Numbered from the stretch's first letter, positions 7,605-17,300 are shown. The stretch: DNA of 64,000 bases from Lysinibacter cavernae (GCF_011758565.1 NZ_JAAMOX010000001.1:124001-188000); one strand, 5' to 3'. Notes: generated by a model from the sequence alone, not told the origin. Numbers and translations are program-made.

Positions 7605-8822
7605 TTAACCGAGCCGGCTCAGTCGCATTGCGGCCTCTTCGAGCACCTCAGTGCGTTTGCAATACGCGAAGCGCACGAGCGACGAATACTCGGGGGCCCG
7701 GTCCTCACTACAGAAGGCGGCAACGGGAACGCCAACAACACCAGCAAGCTCTGGCAGTTTTCGGCACAGGTCGACGGCATCCGTAAATCCGAGGGGAGCC
7801 GCGTCGGCAATAACAAAATAGCCGCCACTCGGAGTCGACACATCGAATCCTGCGGCGCGGAGGCCGTCGCTCAGGAGGTCGCGTTTTGCGCGAAGGGTAT
7901 CCGCAGCGCCGGTGAAGAACTCGTCGGGGAGACGAAGTCCGGTCGCCATCGCCGGCTGAAAAGGTGCCCCGCTGGTATAGGTGAGGAACTGTTTTACCGA
8001 CTGTATCGCGGTGATAATCGGTGAGGGCGCGCTCAACCAGCCAACTTTCCAACCGGTTGTGTTGAACGTTTTTCCGCCGGACGAGATGGTGACGGTGCGT
8101 TCCGCCGCGCCGGAGAGCGAGGCGATTGGGATGTGCGGTACCCCAAATGTGAGGTGCTCGTAGACTTCATCGGTCACGATTATGGCGTCGTTGGCCGTTG
8201 CAAGCGCCACGATGTGCTCAAGCGTTTCGACTGGCATAACCGAACCACAGGGGTTATGTGGCGTGTTGAGCAAGATGAGCCGCGTCCGGTCCGTGATCGC
8301 TGCCGTGAGGTCGGCGTGGCTCGGTAGGTAGTGGGGATGCCGCAGCGCGACGGTCCGATGGGTCGCTCCAGCGAGACGGATGAGCGCCCCGTATGCGTCG
8401 TAGTAGGGCTCAAGCGTGACAACCTCGTCGCCGGGCTCGAGTAGCGCGAGCAGCGTTGCGGCGAGGGCCTCCGTAGCGCCCGTCGTCACAAGCACTTCGG
8501 TGTCAGGATCAATCGTGATGCCATAAAAGCGCTGCTGGTGTTCGGAGATAGCCGAGAGCAGGTCGGGGATTCCGCGCCCAGGTGGGTACTGATTGTGCCC
8601 TTCGCTGATCGCAGCCCGTGCCGCTTCGGTGACCTCAACGGGGCCGTCCTCGTCGGGAAAACCTTGGCCGAGATTGAGCGAACCCGTACTGGCCGCGAGT
8701 GCAGACATCTCTGCAAAGATGGTCGGCCTGACCTGTCCGTCGTCACTGAGTAATCCGGCGCCTCGCGCTGCGCGTGACCACGCGCCGGAGATGGGAGGCT
8801 GACGGTCGTCGATGGTTGTCAT
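7605..8822 (-). CDS. Class I/II pyridoxal-phosphate aminotransferase
   Basis: 405 residues, fold type I. PLP contacts are visible: Asn190 in NTPHNPCG, Asp218 and Tyr221 in VTDEVYEH, and the Schiff-base Lys251 in SSGGKTFNTTGWKVGW. The SGGKTFNTTGWK signature and length match the kynurenine/glutamine transaminase and methionine aminotransferase (YbdL-like) group. It converts an amino acid and a 2-oxo acid; the natural substrate is not determined by sequence alone. The start is ATG 8822, six bases after a TAGCCT box on the minus strand. Convergent with the nitrilase-family gene, 63 bp apart. Confidence 0.87.
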   Translation of the reverse strand: MTTIDDRQPPISGAWSRAARGAGLLSDDGQVRPTIFAEMSALAASTGSLNLGQGFPDEDGPVEVTEAARAAISEGHNQYPPGRGIPDLLSAISEHQQRFYGITIDPDTEVLVTTGATEALAATLLALLEPGDEVVTLEPYYDAYGALIRLAGATHRTVALRHPHYLPSHADLTAAITDRTRLILLNTPHNPCGSVMPVETLEHIVALATANDAIIVTDEVYEHLTFGVPHIPIASLSGAAERTVTISSGGKTFNTTGWKVGWLSAPSPIITAIQSVKQFLTYTSGAPFQPAMATGLRLPDEFFTGAADTLRAKRDLLSDGLRAAGFDVSTPSGGYFVIADAAPLGFTDAVDLCRKLPELAGVVGVPVAAFCSEDRAPEYSSLVRFAYCKRTEVLEEAAMRLSRLG

Positions 8823-8828
8823 CGTTCA

Positions 8829-8834
8829 AGGCTA
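8829..8834 (-). promoter_or_regulatory. -10 box TAGCCT of a leaderless start
   Basis: On the minus strand TAGCCT is followed by six bases (TGAACG) and then ATG 8822. Confidence 0.5.
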
Positions 8835-8998
8835 CGGCAGTCGAGCGTGCTTCCTGAAAAGGGGCGTACACTCTGCCTTAACCGCGCGGACTGTTGCCTC
8901 CTGCATTCTCGAAGGCAACCTCCAGACTGCCCGCAGCCCGTTCAAATAGAATGCATAGGGTCGGACGGCATTCTGACATTGTGTGGAAGGAGAACACC

Positions 8999-10870
8999 AT
9001 GACAAACCCTGAGATCCCGAACAATGCAGAACCTCAGCCCAGCAACTCAAACGCACCGCAAGACCCAGAGGTAGGCCAGCAAGGTCAACCGCAGGGCACC
9101 CCAGCTCCAGCCGAGCAGGGCCACGAACAAACCACTGCGCCGGCGCAGCAGGCGACAACAGGCGCTCCAGCCTTTGGCAGCGACCCAACGAGCGTCGCGC
9201 CGTCGCAACAGCACTACGGCTGGCAAGCATCCGCTGCCGCCCCTGGCTCGAATCCAGCCGCGATCCCTGGCGCCCAGCCAACGGCACAGCAGCCCGTTCA
9301 GCAGGCTCGCTACGGCGCACCGCAGGCTTCGACGCCTGCTCAACCCACGCATCCAGCTCCTGCAGGATCGTACCGCCCAGCGGCACCGGTCGCACCAGCG
9401 GCGCACAACCCCTATGCACAAGCGCCCCAGCAGGCATCGACCACGCAGCCGACCGTTCCGCTTGGACAGCAGGGCGCCCCGTATCCCTACGGAACCCAGC
9501 AGCAGGCCGATCACACCCCAACCGCATCGCACACCGCTGCCCAGCAGCCAACTGCCCAGCAGCCAACTGCTCAGCAGCCAACAGCTCAGCAGCCGCAGTA
9601 CGCAATGGCTGGTGGCGCAGGCAACGGCTCCGGTAACGGTGCCGCATTTGGTGTGCCGGCTGCGGCTTCGGCTGCCAAGAAGCCGAACCGCGGTGGACTT
9701 ATTGTTGCCGGCCTTGCGATTGCCGCCCTGATCGGTGGTGCCTCTGGCGCCGGAATCACCGCAGCCCTCACCACTCAAAATGGCACAACTGTACAGGGCG
9801 AGGCCGGACCCCAGACGGTAACAATCAACAATCCAGGTGACGTTTCAGCGGTCACGGCGATTGCTGCGGCTGCCATGCCAAGCGTGGTTACCATCACCGT
9901 TGAGAGCGACTCCGCCGCAGGCAGCGGCTCGGGCGTTGTGATCGATAAAGACGGCCACATCCTGACAAACAACCACGTCGTGAGCCTTGACGGTGAAGCA
10001 AAAAACGCCGTCATCCGGGTACACACGAGCGATGGTCGGATTCTTCCGGCAACCGTCGTTGGCACTGATCCGCTTGCAGATCTTGCCGTACTCAAGGTTG
10101 AGAATTCCGATCTGCCACCCGTTGAGTTTGCGAACTCTGAAGACCTCAACGTTGGCGACCTGACCGTTGCTATTGGTGCGCCGCTTGGCCTGCCAGGAAC
10201 GGTGACGAGCGGTGTTGTGAGCGCGCTCAACCGTGGCATCACGGTTGGTTCGACCACCATCCCGAGCGACCCAGAGCAGGACCAGCAGGATGAGCAAGAC
10301 CCTTCGAACCCGCTTGACCAGTGGAACTTCGACCTTGATCAGCCCAACCAGTCAAGTGGAACCGTGAACTACGTTGCGCTTCCCGTCATCCAGACTGACG
10401 CATCGATCAACCCAGGCAACTCGGGCGGTGCGTTGCTCAACGGCGACGGAAAACTCATTGGCATCAACGTTGCTATCGCAAGCACGTCATCCTCAGCTGA
10501 TGGCACTGCAGGAAGCGTCGGACTTGGCTTCGCGATTCCCGCAAACCTGGCGAAGCGCGTTGCCGACGACATCATCGCGGGCAAGACCGTCTCGCACGGC
10601 CTGCTTGGTGCTTCAGTTGGCGACTCGAGCCAGGCAGCGGATGCGTCCGTGGCCGGTGCTCTTGTCCAAGAAGTCACCAAGGGTGGTGCGGCAGAGGCAG
10701 CGGGTATCAAGGCCGGCGACGTGATTACGAAGTTCAACGGGGTCCCGGTGACGAACCGGACCGACCTCACCGCACTCGTCCGTTACCTTGAGGGCGACAG
10801 TAAGGTTGAACTGTCCTACGTTCGCGACGGCAAAACCACAACCGTTGACGTGACTCTCGGCTCGTTGTAA
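8999..10870 (+). CDS. HtrA/DegP-like membrane-anchored serine protease with PDZ domain
   Basis: 623 residues from ATG 8999, preceded by GGAAGGAG; an in-frame upstream extension lacks a ribosome binding site. Residues 1-225 are Pro/Gln/Ala-rich and presumably disordered and cytoplasmic; one membrane helix lies at about 230-257; the trypsin-like domain has His326 (NNHVV), Asp361 (LADLAVLKV) and Ser475 (GNSGGAL); a single C-terminal PDZ domain (about 530-623) contains GGAAEAAGIKAGDVI. An acidic Asp/Gln insert (DPEQDQQDEQDPSN) sits inside the protease domain. This is the S1C protease layout used for quality control outside the membrane. An AGAATGC/GCATTCT repeat at 8948-8974 precedes the ribosome binding site. 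Confidence 0.92.
   Translation: MTNPEIPNNAEPQPSNSNAPQDPEVGQQGQPQGTPAPAEQGHEQTTAPAQQATTGAPAFGSDPTSVAPSQQHYGWQASAAAPGSNPAAIPGAQPTAQQPVQQARYGAPQASTPAQPTHPAPAGSYRPAAPVAPAAHNPYAQAPQQASTTQPTVPLGQQGAPYPYGTQQQADHTPTASHTAAQQPTAQQPTAQQPTAQQPQYAMAGGAGNGSGNGAAFGVPAAASAAKKPNRGGLIVAGLAIAALIGGASGAGITAALTTQNGTTVQGEAGPQTVTINNPGDVSAVTAIAAAAMPSVVTITVESDSAAGSGSGVVIDKDGHILTNNHVVSLDGEAKNAVIRVHTSDGRILPATVVGTDPLADLAVLKVENSDLPPVEFANSEDLNVGDLTVAIGAPLGLPGTVTSGVVSALNRGITVGSTTIPSDPEQDQQDEQDPSNPLDQWNFDLDQPNQSSGTVNYVALPVIQTDASINPGNSGGALLNGDGKLIGINVAIASTSSSADGTAGSVGLGFAIPANLAKRVADDIIAGKTVSHGLLGASVGDSSQAADASVAGALVQEVTKGGAAEAAGIKAGDVITKFNGVPVTNRTDLTALVRYLEGDSKVELSYVRDGKTTTVDVTLGSL
9542..9595 (+). repeat. 15-bp tandem repeat inside the HtrA linker
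   Basis: CAGCAGCCAACTGCC and close variants repeat at 9542, 9557 and 9572, with a partial fourth copy at 9587. They encode the pentapeptide QQPTA in the disordered linker, and copy number could vary without a frameshift. Confidence 0.85.
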
Positions 10871-10925
10871 TACCTCCAACACGAGTGCCTGAGACCATCA
10901 GGTTGCTCAAACCTTCTGTACAGGA

Positions 10926-10957
10926 ACGGGGCTCGGCCGCACGCGGTCGGGCCCCGT
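10926..10957 (+). terminator. Hairpin terminator after htrA-like gene
   Basis: ACGGGGCTCGGCCG and CGGTCGGGCCCCGT pair over 14 bp with two G-U pairs and a 4-nt loop; CAGG/CCTG outside extends the stem past one bulged A. It lies 55 nt after the stop codon. Confidence 0.65.
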
Positions 10958-11063
10958 CCTGCATGTTTGCTATGAGTCCAAAAAGCGATACTGTAGTGAC
11001 GGTCGCACGTGTATTAGACGCATTGGCCGTACCGGTGCGATACCAGAGAATGTGAGGGCGAGA

Positions 11064-13952
11064 GTGCCACGGTTTACCTTCAACCGGGGAAACCTGAGCA
11101 AGCTTGCCGCACTGCCGCTATACGCTCTGAGCGCGCCGCTCCGACTGTGTGTACGCCGCGATTCAAAGCGCTGGGTTTTTGGTTCCGGGTCTGGCATCGG
11201 CGAGGGCGCCCTTGAGCTGTATCGCGTCGTTTCTGAACAGCTTCCAGACCACTCCCTCGTCTGGTTGGTGAGCTCGGATGCTCAGCGCGCAGCAGCTGTT
11301 CGCCTCGGAATCCCCGTCGCTAAACGAGACAGCATTCGCGGTCTCTGGCTGACGCTTCGGGCCGCGACCTCTGTCGTGACGCACGGCTTCGGCGATGTCA
11401 ACCGCTACGGGGTGATGGGGTCGTACGTTGTGCAGCTCTGGCACGGCATCCCACTGAAGCGATTGCATCTCGATTCGCCGGTGACAACGGGTCTTGCCTC
11501 ACGGATGCCAGGCATCGCCAAGTCCCTGATCGTGCGACTCTATGGGCGAAGCACCAAAGCTATCGCCTTGTTTCCTGTTGCGTCGCCGCTTGCCGCGGAG
11601 CGCATCCGCTCGGCGTTTCGGCTGACCGACGCTCAGCTTGCGGTAACGGGAGACCCAAGGGACGATGTTCTTGCGGTTGGGCAGAACCCCGCAGCCGCAG
11701 AGGAAGCGCGAGCCTCCGCGCGGGCGCAGGTCGCCTCGGCCCTCGGAATGACGCTTTCGCCCGCAGAAACCCTCGTCCTGTACGCGCCAACCTGGCGTGA
11801 CGGCGATCCCGACCCCGCCATCCCGACTGACGACGAATGGCTCGCGCTCCAGGCGCTTGCCGAGCGTCACGCGCTGCGGCTCGTGATTCGCTCACATCCG
11901 CTTGGTGCCGGAAACTATCAACGTGGACTGAACCCACACGGACGCGTGCACCTGATGGGCAGCGATGTGCTTCCACACATCACCCCAGCGTTGCTTGCCT
12001 TTGACGGGCTCATCACCGATTACTCATCAATTGCCTACGATTTTTCACTGGTTGGTGGGCCTATCGTCTGGTTCGCTCCCGATCTTGCCTCCTACGAACA
12101 GTCGAGGGGGCTGTACGAGCCGTATCGGCAGGTGACCGAAGGCGCCCACGCCAGTTCGTGGTTGGGTGTTTGTGATCAAATTGACCAGGTGTGGGGCGAC
12201 CCCGTTGCCCGTCAGCTTTCGGTTGAGCGCACGCAGCGCCTTGCCGCCCGGCACTTCAGCATGCACGACGGCCAGAACGCAGAGCGCGTGTTTGCCGAGA
12301 TCATGACCCGCCGCGTGCGCTCTGTTCTCCCCAATGTCTCCTCAACTAGGCGTATCGATGTTCACTCTTCTGGCGCGGCGTTGCAGCCCCAGACGGTGCC
12401 GTGGACTGTTTCCTCCCTTGACTGGGAATCTCGTGACGGCAATCCCATTCTCACGGTGAGGGGGGTTGTTGGCACGCTTGGCGAGCCAACGCGTGTTGCC
12501 CTCGAAGGCGCCCAAGCTGATCGAGCCGCTGCAATCCGTGTGAGCGGGCGCGACTGGTCGGCGCGTATCCAGCTTCGGGCACCCTCGGCGCGGGGGAGCA
12601 TCTTGCCTCCGCCAAGCGGTGAGTACCATCTGGTCGGCCTCGCCGACACCCTGCCGCATGGTCTTTCGTCGTCAGCTGGAGCGAACAGCAGTACCCTTGT
12701 CCCGCTTCTGTGGGCGGCTCCGGCCGGAGTAGATGCGCTCGAATCGTTGGATGCGCGCGACGAATGGGTCTCGGTCAGGTCGCGTCCCGTTGCGCAGGCC
12801 GCTGTGACGGTTACCGTCGGGCCTCCACTCGGCTCGGACGAGCTTAGCGAGCAGGAGCAGTCTCGCCGCGAGGCTGCGTATCGGTCAGCTTCGTACGCTG
12901 CCTCAAACGCGGTGTTTTTTGAGAGCTTTTATGGCAGGGTCGCGACGTGCAACCCGGCCGCGATTGATCGAGAGATTGCGCGGCAGCGACCTGACATCGT
13001 GCGCTACTGGAGCGTGCGTGATCGCTCCGTCGAAGTGCCTGACGGCGCAGTGGCGATTATCGAGGGCAGCGACGAGTGGTGGATGGCTCGCGGAACCGCC
13101 AAACTGTTGGTCGTGAACGATTGGCTTCGCAAGCGCTGGAAGCCGCGTCCATACCAGACGGTTCTGCAAACCTGGCACGGCACGATGCTCAAGCGCTTGG
13201 CGTTACAGCGCAAAGGAGTGAGCGCAAGGACCGCTTTGGCGACGCTGCGTGAAAGCGCGAGGTGGGACATCCTGCTCACGCAGAACGAGCACAGCACCAA
13301 GACGCTCAAAGCGTCCTACGGCTTCCGTGGCAGGGTCTGGCAGGTTGGGTATCCGCGGAACGATGAACTCGTCACAGGCGACCGAGCCGCCGCAAGGCAG
13401 ACACTTGGGATTGATTCCTCAAGCAAGGTTGTCCTGTATGCGCCAACATGGCGCGACAGTTCGCGTGAACTGGTTGACCTCGTTGGGGTCAGCGACCTGA
13501 GCGAGCGCCTCGGCGAAGAGTGGACGGTGCTTGTGCGAGGGCATAGCCGCACACACGAGTTTGGTCGCTACGACGGCGCGGCCGGTGTTCGTGACGTCTC
13601 TCGCTACCCTGAGGTTGACGACCTACTCCTGGCGAGTGACCTCGTCGTGACCGACTATTCGTCGGTGATGTTTGACGCGAGTGTTGCGCAACGGCCGCTT
13701 GTCTTTTACGTTCCAGACTTGGAATCGTATCGAGGCACCGAGCGTGGCTTCACCTTTGATTTTGAGGCGGCGGCACCCGGCCCGCTCACTCGCACGCTTG
13801 ACGAGCTTGTGGATGCCGTTGTCGCTCCCGAACGCTGGCAGCCTGCCTACGCGTCCCGCTATGCGGCCTGGCGCAAGAGGTTCAACGCACATGACGACGG
13901 ACGTGCGTCACAGCGTGTTGTCGACCGTCTGCTGCGCGACGGCATCCTCTAG
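11064..13952 (+). CDS. Double-domain CDP-glycerol:glycerophosphate transferase (TagF/TagB-like)
   Basis: About 962 residues with two complete copies of the CDP-glycerol phosphotransferase signature. The N-terminal copy has QLWHGIPLKRL, YAPTWRDGDPDP, RSHPL and LITDYSSIAYDF; the C-terminal copy has QTWHGTMLKRLALQR, YAPTWRDSSREL, VRGHSRTH and VVTDYSSVMFDA. A divergent linker of ~150 residues separates them. The family transfers glycerol- or ribitol-phosphate from CDP-alditols onto membrane-linked acceptors to build teichoic-acid-like polymers; two domains could act as primase and polymerase or make two linkages. I prefer GTG 11064 (GAGGG five to six bases upstream) over GTG 11052. It opens the wall-polymer locus that runs to 18960. 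Confidence 0.88.
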   Translation: MPRFTFNRGNLSKLAALPLYALSAPLRLCVRRDSKRWVFGSGSGIGEGALELYRVVSEQLPDHSLVWLVSSDAQRAAAVRLGIPVAKRDSIRGLWLTLRAATSVVTHGFGDVNRYGVMGSYVVQLWHGIPLKRLHLDSPVTTGLASRMPGIAKSLIVRLYGRSTKAIALFPVASPLAAERIRSAFRLTDAQLAVTGDPRDDVLAVGQNPAAAEEARASARAQVASALGMTLSPAETLVLYAPTWRDGDPDPAIPTDDEWLALQALAERHALRLVIRSHPLGAGNYQRGLNPHGRVHLMGSDVLPHITPALLAFDGLITDYSSIAYDFSLVGGPIVWFAPDLASYEQSRGLYEPYRQVTEGAHASSWLGVCDQIDQVWGDPVARQLSVERTQRLAARHFSMHDGQNAERVFAEIMTRRVRSVLPNVSSTRRIDVHSSGAALQPQTVPWTVSSLDWESRDGNPILTVRGVVGTLGEPTRVALEGAQADRAAAIRVSGRDWSARIQLRAPSARGSILPPPSGEYHLVGLADTLPHGLSSSAGANSSTLVPLLWAAPAGVDALESLDARDEWVSVRSRPVAQAAVTVTVGPPLGSDELSEQEQSRREAAYRSASYAASNAVFFESFYGRVATCNPAAIDREIARQRPDIVRYWSVRDRSVEVPDGAVAIIEGSDEWWMARGTAKLLVVNDWLRKRWKPRPYQTVLQTWHGTMLKRLALQRKGVSARTALATLRESARWDILLTQNEHSTKTLKASYGFRGRVWQVGYPRNDELVTGDRAAARQTLGIDSSSKVVLYAPTWRDSSRELVDLVGVSDLSERLGEEWTVLVRGHSRTHEFGRYDGAAGVRDVSRYPEVDDLLLASDLVVTDYSSVMFDASVAQRPLVFYVPDLESYRGTERGFTFDFEAAAPGPLTRTLDELVDAVVAPERWQPAYASRYAAWRKRFNAHDDGRASQRVVDRLLRDGIL

Positions 13953-13979
13953 CGATCCAACCTAACGCCAGTCGTCAGG

Positions 13980-15065
13980 CTACGCGCCGGGCTTGCCAAG
14001 CCGTGAACGGTCGGTCGTTTTGTGGCCGCCACGCACGAGGCCAACGAGGAATCCAAAGCCCCAGCTCAGATGCATCGTCGCAAACACGACGAGGCTGTAG
14101 AACCGGTCAGTGATCGAGAGTGGGCCTGGCATCCTGAGCGAGACGATGACGAGTGCCAGCAGGTAGAGCAACGGACCAAGATAAAGGATGCTCGCAATTT
14201 GCGATGCGAGACCGCTCACAACGCCCGTTACCTGGAGTATTCCGAGCAGTACGCTCGCAAAACAGACAAGTACCAGGAGCGGTGGCACAAAAAAGCGCCA
14301 TGGGTTGCGCCCGGCGTACCGGCGCACAAGTTCTGCTCGCCAGGTTCCGGTGGCGGCAAACTGACGCGCAAGGTTGCGCCAGGTGTCTCGCGGCCAGTAG
14401 GTGACGCTCAGCGACGGGTTGAACCACACGGTATGGCCGGCATTCCGGATGCGGAGGTTCAGTTCCCAATCTTCGCCCCGTCGGATGGTTTCATCGTAGA
14501 GTCCAGCTTCAAACAGTACTTCCCGGCGAAAAATGCCGAGGTACGCCGATTCGGCCGGTCCCTCGTCGCCGCTGCCGTGGTAGGCACCGCCACCAAGGCC
14601 AAAGGGGCTGTTGTATGCGCGGGCGATTGCGCGTTGAAACGGCGTTTTGCCTTGTGCGTGCATGATGCCGCCGACGTTGGCAACATCGTGCTCAAGCAGG
14701 GTCTTCACACCGTCGCGTGTGTAGTTTTCGCTGAGTTCAGAGTGCGCATCTACCCTGACCACGATTGGATACTGGCTGCGCTGAATCGCGAGGTTGAGCC
14801 CGACCGGAATATCAACGCGCGGATTCTCAACAAGGATGATGCGCGGGTCTGAGGCTGCGAGTTCAGCAAGAATATGGTTGGTGCGGTCAGTTGACGGGCC
14901 GAGGGCGAGGATGAGTTCCTTTGGGCCTGGGTAGTCTTGGGCAAGGATCGCCGCGACCGATGCGGCGATATAGGCTTCTTCGTTGAGCACGGGCACAACG
15001 TAGCTGACTCCCGGATACTGGGAATCTACAGGGGTTCCCGATTCGGGTGATTCGTTGTACTGCAC
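13980..15065 (-). CDS. Family 2 glycosyltransferase with C-terminal membrane helices
   Basis: 361 residues. The GT-A domain starts at VSYVVPVLNEEAYIAASV, with the DxD-type VVRVDAHSEL and the acceptor-site RRGEDWELNLR (ED motif). Three hydrophobic segments follow after residue ~240 and probably anchor it to the inner membrane face. The arrangement resembles ExoA-like succinoglycan glucosyltransferases. It probably adds a sugar to a lipid-linked intermediate of the neighbouring wall polymer. The GTG start at 15065 has no clear ribosome binding site. Convergent with the double CDP-glycerol transferase gene (27 bp) and divergent from the second one (107 bp). Confidence 0.85.
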   Translation of the reverse strand: MQYNESPESGTPVDSQYPGVSYVVPVLNEEAYIAASVAAILAQDYPGPKELILALGPSTDRTNHILAELAASDPRIILVENPRVDIPVGLNLAIQRSQYPIVVRVDAHSELSENYTRDGVKTLLEHDVANVGGIMHAQGKTPFQRAIARAYNSPFGLGGGAYHGSGDEGPAESAYLGIFRREVLFEAGLYDETIRRGEDWELNLRIRNAGHTVWFNPSLSVTYWPRDTWRNLARQFAATGTWRAELVRRYAGRNPWRFFVPPLLVLVCFASVLLGILQVTGVVSGLASQIASILYLGPLLYLLALVIVSLRMPGPLSITDRFYSLVVFATMHLSWGFGFLVGLVRGGHKTTDRSRLGKPGA

Positions 15066-15159
15066 TAGTCGATCTTGTCATGAACCACGCCATGAGTGTG
15101 GGAGCATCACGATTTGCTACCGAATTCCCACTTTGGTCACAAGGTGTTCAGCTACTCGG

Positions 15160-15165
15160 TACGGT
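15160..15165 (+). promoter_or_regulatory. -10 box TACGGT of a leaderless start
   Basis: TACGGT is followed by seven bases and GTG 15173. This supports the shorter start of the next gene and leaves room for two divergent promoters. Confidence 0.4.
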
Positions 15166-15172
15166 GGTAAGA

Positions 15173-16414
15173 GTGAACGTGGTAAAAGATGCAAAGCGAG
15201 CCGTTCGGCTTGTAAAAAAGGTACTAAAACGTCGGCGCGACCGGGCAGAGACCCTCGCGCTGGTTGCGGCTCGCGGCCCGCTCGCCCCAAAGCGCTTTGT
15301 GATCGCCGTGTACTTCGCCGACGACCGCGTCAATATGTATCAGATGCGTCAGTGGTACAAGCCGCTCGAGGTCCTCAATGAGACCTGGCCGGTTCTGCTG
15401 ATCGCTCGAAGCGCCGGCGGCGCTCGTGCCCTGATGCAGGAAACCGACCTCGATGTTGCGTTCGCGCCAAAAATCACCGACATCGAGCAGGTCGTCAACA
15501 CGCAGGATCTGCACACCGTCCTGTATGTGAACCAGAACACACGCAACTTCCAGATGATGCGATACGGCCGCATGTGGCACGTATTTATCAATCACGGTGA
15601 GAGCGACAAAATGTACATGACCACCAACCAGTTCAAGGCGTATGACTACAGCCTGATCGCTGGGGATGCCGCGCGAGCACGGCTCGAAAAGGCGCTGTGG
15701 GATTACGACTTCGACAAACGCGCCATTCCAATCGGACGCCCCCAGGTTGACCACTACGCGGGTATCGCGCCGTACCCGGAAGACGGCAGGGTCACCGTGT
15801 TCTACGCACCAACGTGGGAGGGCGACCGAGCAACCGCCGCATACGGCTCCATCGCGAGTCACGGCGTTGAGCTGGCGAAGCAGCTGCTTGCGAGCGATCG
15901 CCATCGTCTGATCTACCGCCCGCACCCGCGGAGCGGCGTCGTGAACGAGGCCTACGGCCAGGCCAACGCGCAAATCATCCAGCTCATCGAAGACGCAAAC
16001 AAGGCTCATCCAGAAGCGCAGCACGTGTTTGACAACTCCCCAGAGATCGGCTGGCAGATCGGGCAGACCGACGTTGCCATCTCGGATATTTCCGCAATGG
16101 TTTACGACCGGCTTGCCGTTGGCAAGCCACTTTTTGTGACCAGGCCGGTGAGTGATGAGGCGGAGGTTGACGCTGGCGGATACCTGTCGGAGGCCGAATG
16201 GTTGCTCGCGGATGACGCGCCACAGATCATCCGCCGAATCGACACGCTGCTCGCTGATTCGCTCGCGGAGGAACGACTCAGGTTCTGGTCGCACCGTCAC
16301 TTCGGCGACACAACGCCTGGCGCCCCAACTGCACGATTCCATGCCGCCGTTGAGCACCTCATGGGCGAGTGGCAGCGCTGGAACGAGCACGCAAACGACA
16401 TGAGCGCCCGCTAG
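15173..16414 (+). CDS. CDP-glycerol glycerophosphotransferase family protein
   Basis: 413 residues from GTG 15173; in-frame ATGs at 15080 and 15092 exist but lack ribosome binding sites and crowd the divergent gene. The core family pattern is present: FINHGESDK (in place of WHG), FYAPTWEGD, YRPHPRSG and VAISDISAMVYDRLAVGKPL. It differs from the classical WHG and TDYSS motifs, so it belongs to a divergent actinobacterial branch. It probably adds an alditol-phosphate or related unit to the same polymer as the double-domain enzyme upstream. The N-terminal basic stretch (KKVLKRRRD) suggests membrane association. Confidence 0.8.
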   Translation: MNVVKDAKRAVRLVKKVLKRRRDRAETLALVAARGPLAPKRFVIAVYFADDRVNMYQMRQWYKPLEVLNETWPVLLIARSAGGARALMQETDLDVAFAPKITDIEQVVNTQDLHTVLYVNQNTRNFQMMRYGRMWHVFINHGESDKMYMTTNQFKAYDYSLIAGDAARARLEKALWDYDFDKRAIPIGRPQVDHYAGIAPYPEDGRVTVFYAPTWEGDRATAAYGSIASHGVELAKQLLASDRHRLIYRPHPRSGVVNEAYGQANAQIIQLIEDANKAHPEAQHVFDNSPEIGWQIGQTDVAISDISAMVYDRLAVGKPLFVTRPVSDEAEVDAGGYLSEAEWLLADDAPQIIRRIDTLLADSLAEERLRFWSHRHFGDTTPGAPTARFHAAVEHLMGEWQRWNEHANDMSAR

Positions 16415-16523
16415 CGCAACACGCTCCACAGGCGGAGTACGCAGCTGGGCACTCGATGCTACTCGGCTGCTATTTGATGCTCCCGGTTACACAACGAAAC
16501 GGTGACGCGCTCACGCGCCAGGC

Positions 16524-17297
16524 TTATGCGTTGTCGGCGTTGTACTGCTTGATGATGTCGCGAATCGGGCCGTCAGCCACAAGCTTGCCCTTGTTGAGGT
16601 AGAGGCCGCGCGTGCAGAACGCCGTGAGGTCCCGCTCGTTATGCGAGACGAGGAAGAGCGTCTTACCCTCAGCGAGGAGCTCGCGGATCTTCGTGTGACA
16701 TTTCTCGCGGAATGCCTTGTCGCCAACGGCAAGCACCTCGTCAACAAGCAGAATTGGCTCATCGAGACGCGACACAACGGCAAAGGCGATGCGCACCTTC
16801 ATGCCGCTGGAGAGATGCTTGTATGGTGTGTCGATGACGTCTTCGAGTTCGGCGAACTCAATGATTGAGTCAAAGAGACCATCAATCTGCTTGCCGCTGA
16901 GGCCGTGCAGCCCAGCCGTCAGATACACGTTGTCCCGTACCGTCAGGTCTCCAACAAAGCCGCCCGTGATCTCGATGAGTGGCGCAACGCCGGCATCCAC
17001 TCGCACGCTTCCCTCATCGGGAAGGAGCACGCCGGCAACAAGCTTAAGGAGGGTCGACTTGCCGTTGCCGTTGCGACCAACAACCCCGATTGCTTCTCCC
17101 GGATGCACACGAAAACTCACGTTACGCAGCGCCCAAAACTCACCGGGGCGGGTGCGGCGGCTACGCCCGGCAAAGAGGTCTTTGAAACTACGGCGGCCCC
17201 GTCGGTTGCGTTTGAAATGAATGCCAAGATCCTCGGCTACGATTACGGGGGCATCAGCGGAAATCTCGTTTCCTGAGGCTGAACGAAGATCAGTCAT
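16524..17297 (-). CDS. Polysaccharide/teichoic acid export ABC ATPase (TagH/Wzt-like)
   Basis: 257 residues. Walker A GRNGNGKSTLLK, signature LSSGMKVRIAFAV (the LSSGM form is characteristic of polysaccharide exporters) and Walker B ILLVDEVLAVGD. The ORF ends soon after the ATPase core, so it lacks the long C-terminal carbohydrate-binding domain of Wzt. It forms an operon with the permease gene 3 bp upstream and energises export of the undecaprenyl-linked polymer made by the neighbouring transferases. Confidence 0.92.
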   Translation of the reverse strand: MTDLRSASGNEISADAPVIVAEDLGIHFKRNRRGRRSFKDLFAGRSRRTRPGEFWALRNVSFRVHPGEAIGVVGRNGNGKSTLLKLVAGVLLPDEGSVRVDAGVAPLIEITGGFVGDLTVRDNVYLTAGLHGLSGKQIDGLFDSIIEFAELEDVIDTPYKHLSSGMKVRIAFAVVSRLDEPILLVDEVLAVGDKAFREKCHTKIRELLAEGKTLFLVSHNERDLTAFCTRGLYLNKGKLVADGPIRDIIKQYNADNA

Positions 17298-17300
17298 GCG

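Noticed and set aside
15224-16429. 401-codon open frame opposite the second CDP-glycerol transferase
   Set aside because: The sense strand carries clear family motifs; the antisense translation has none.
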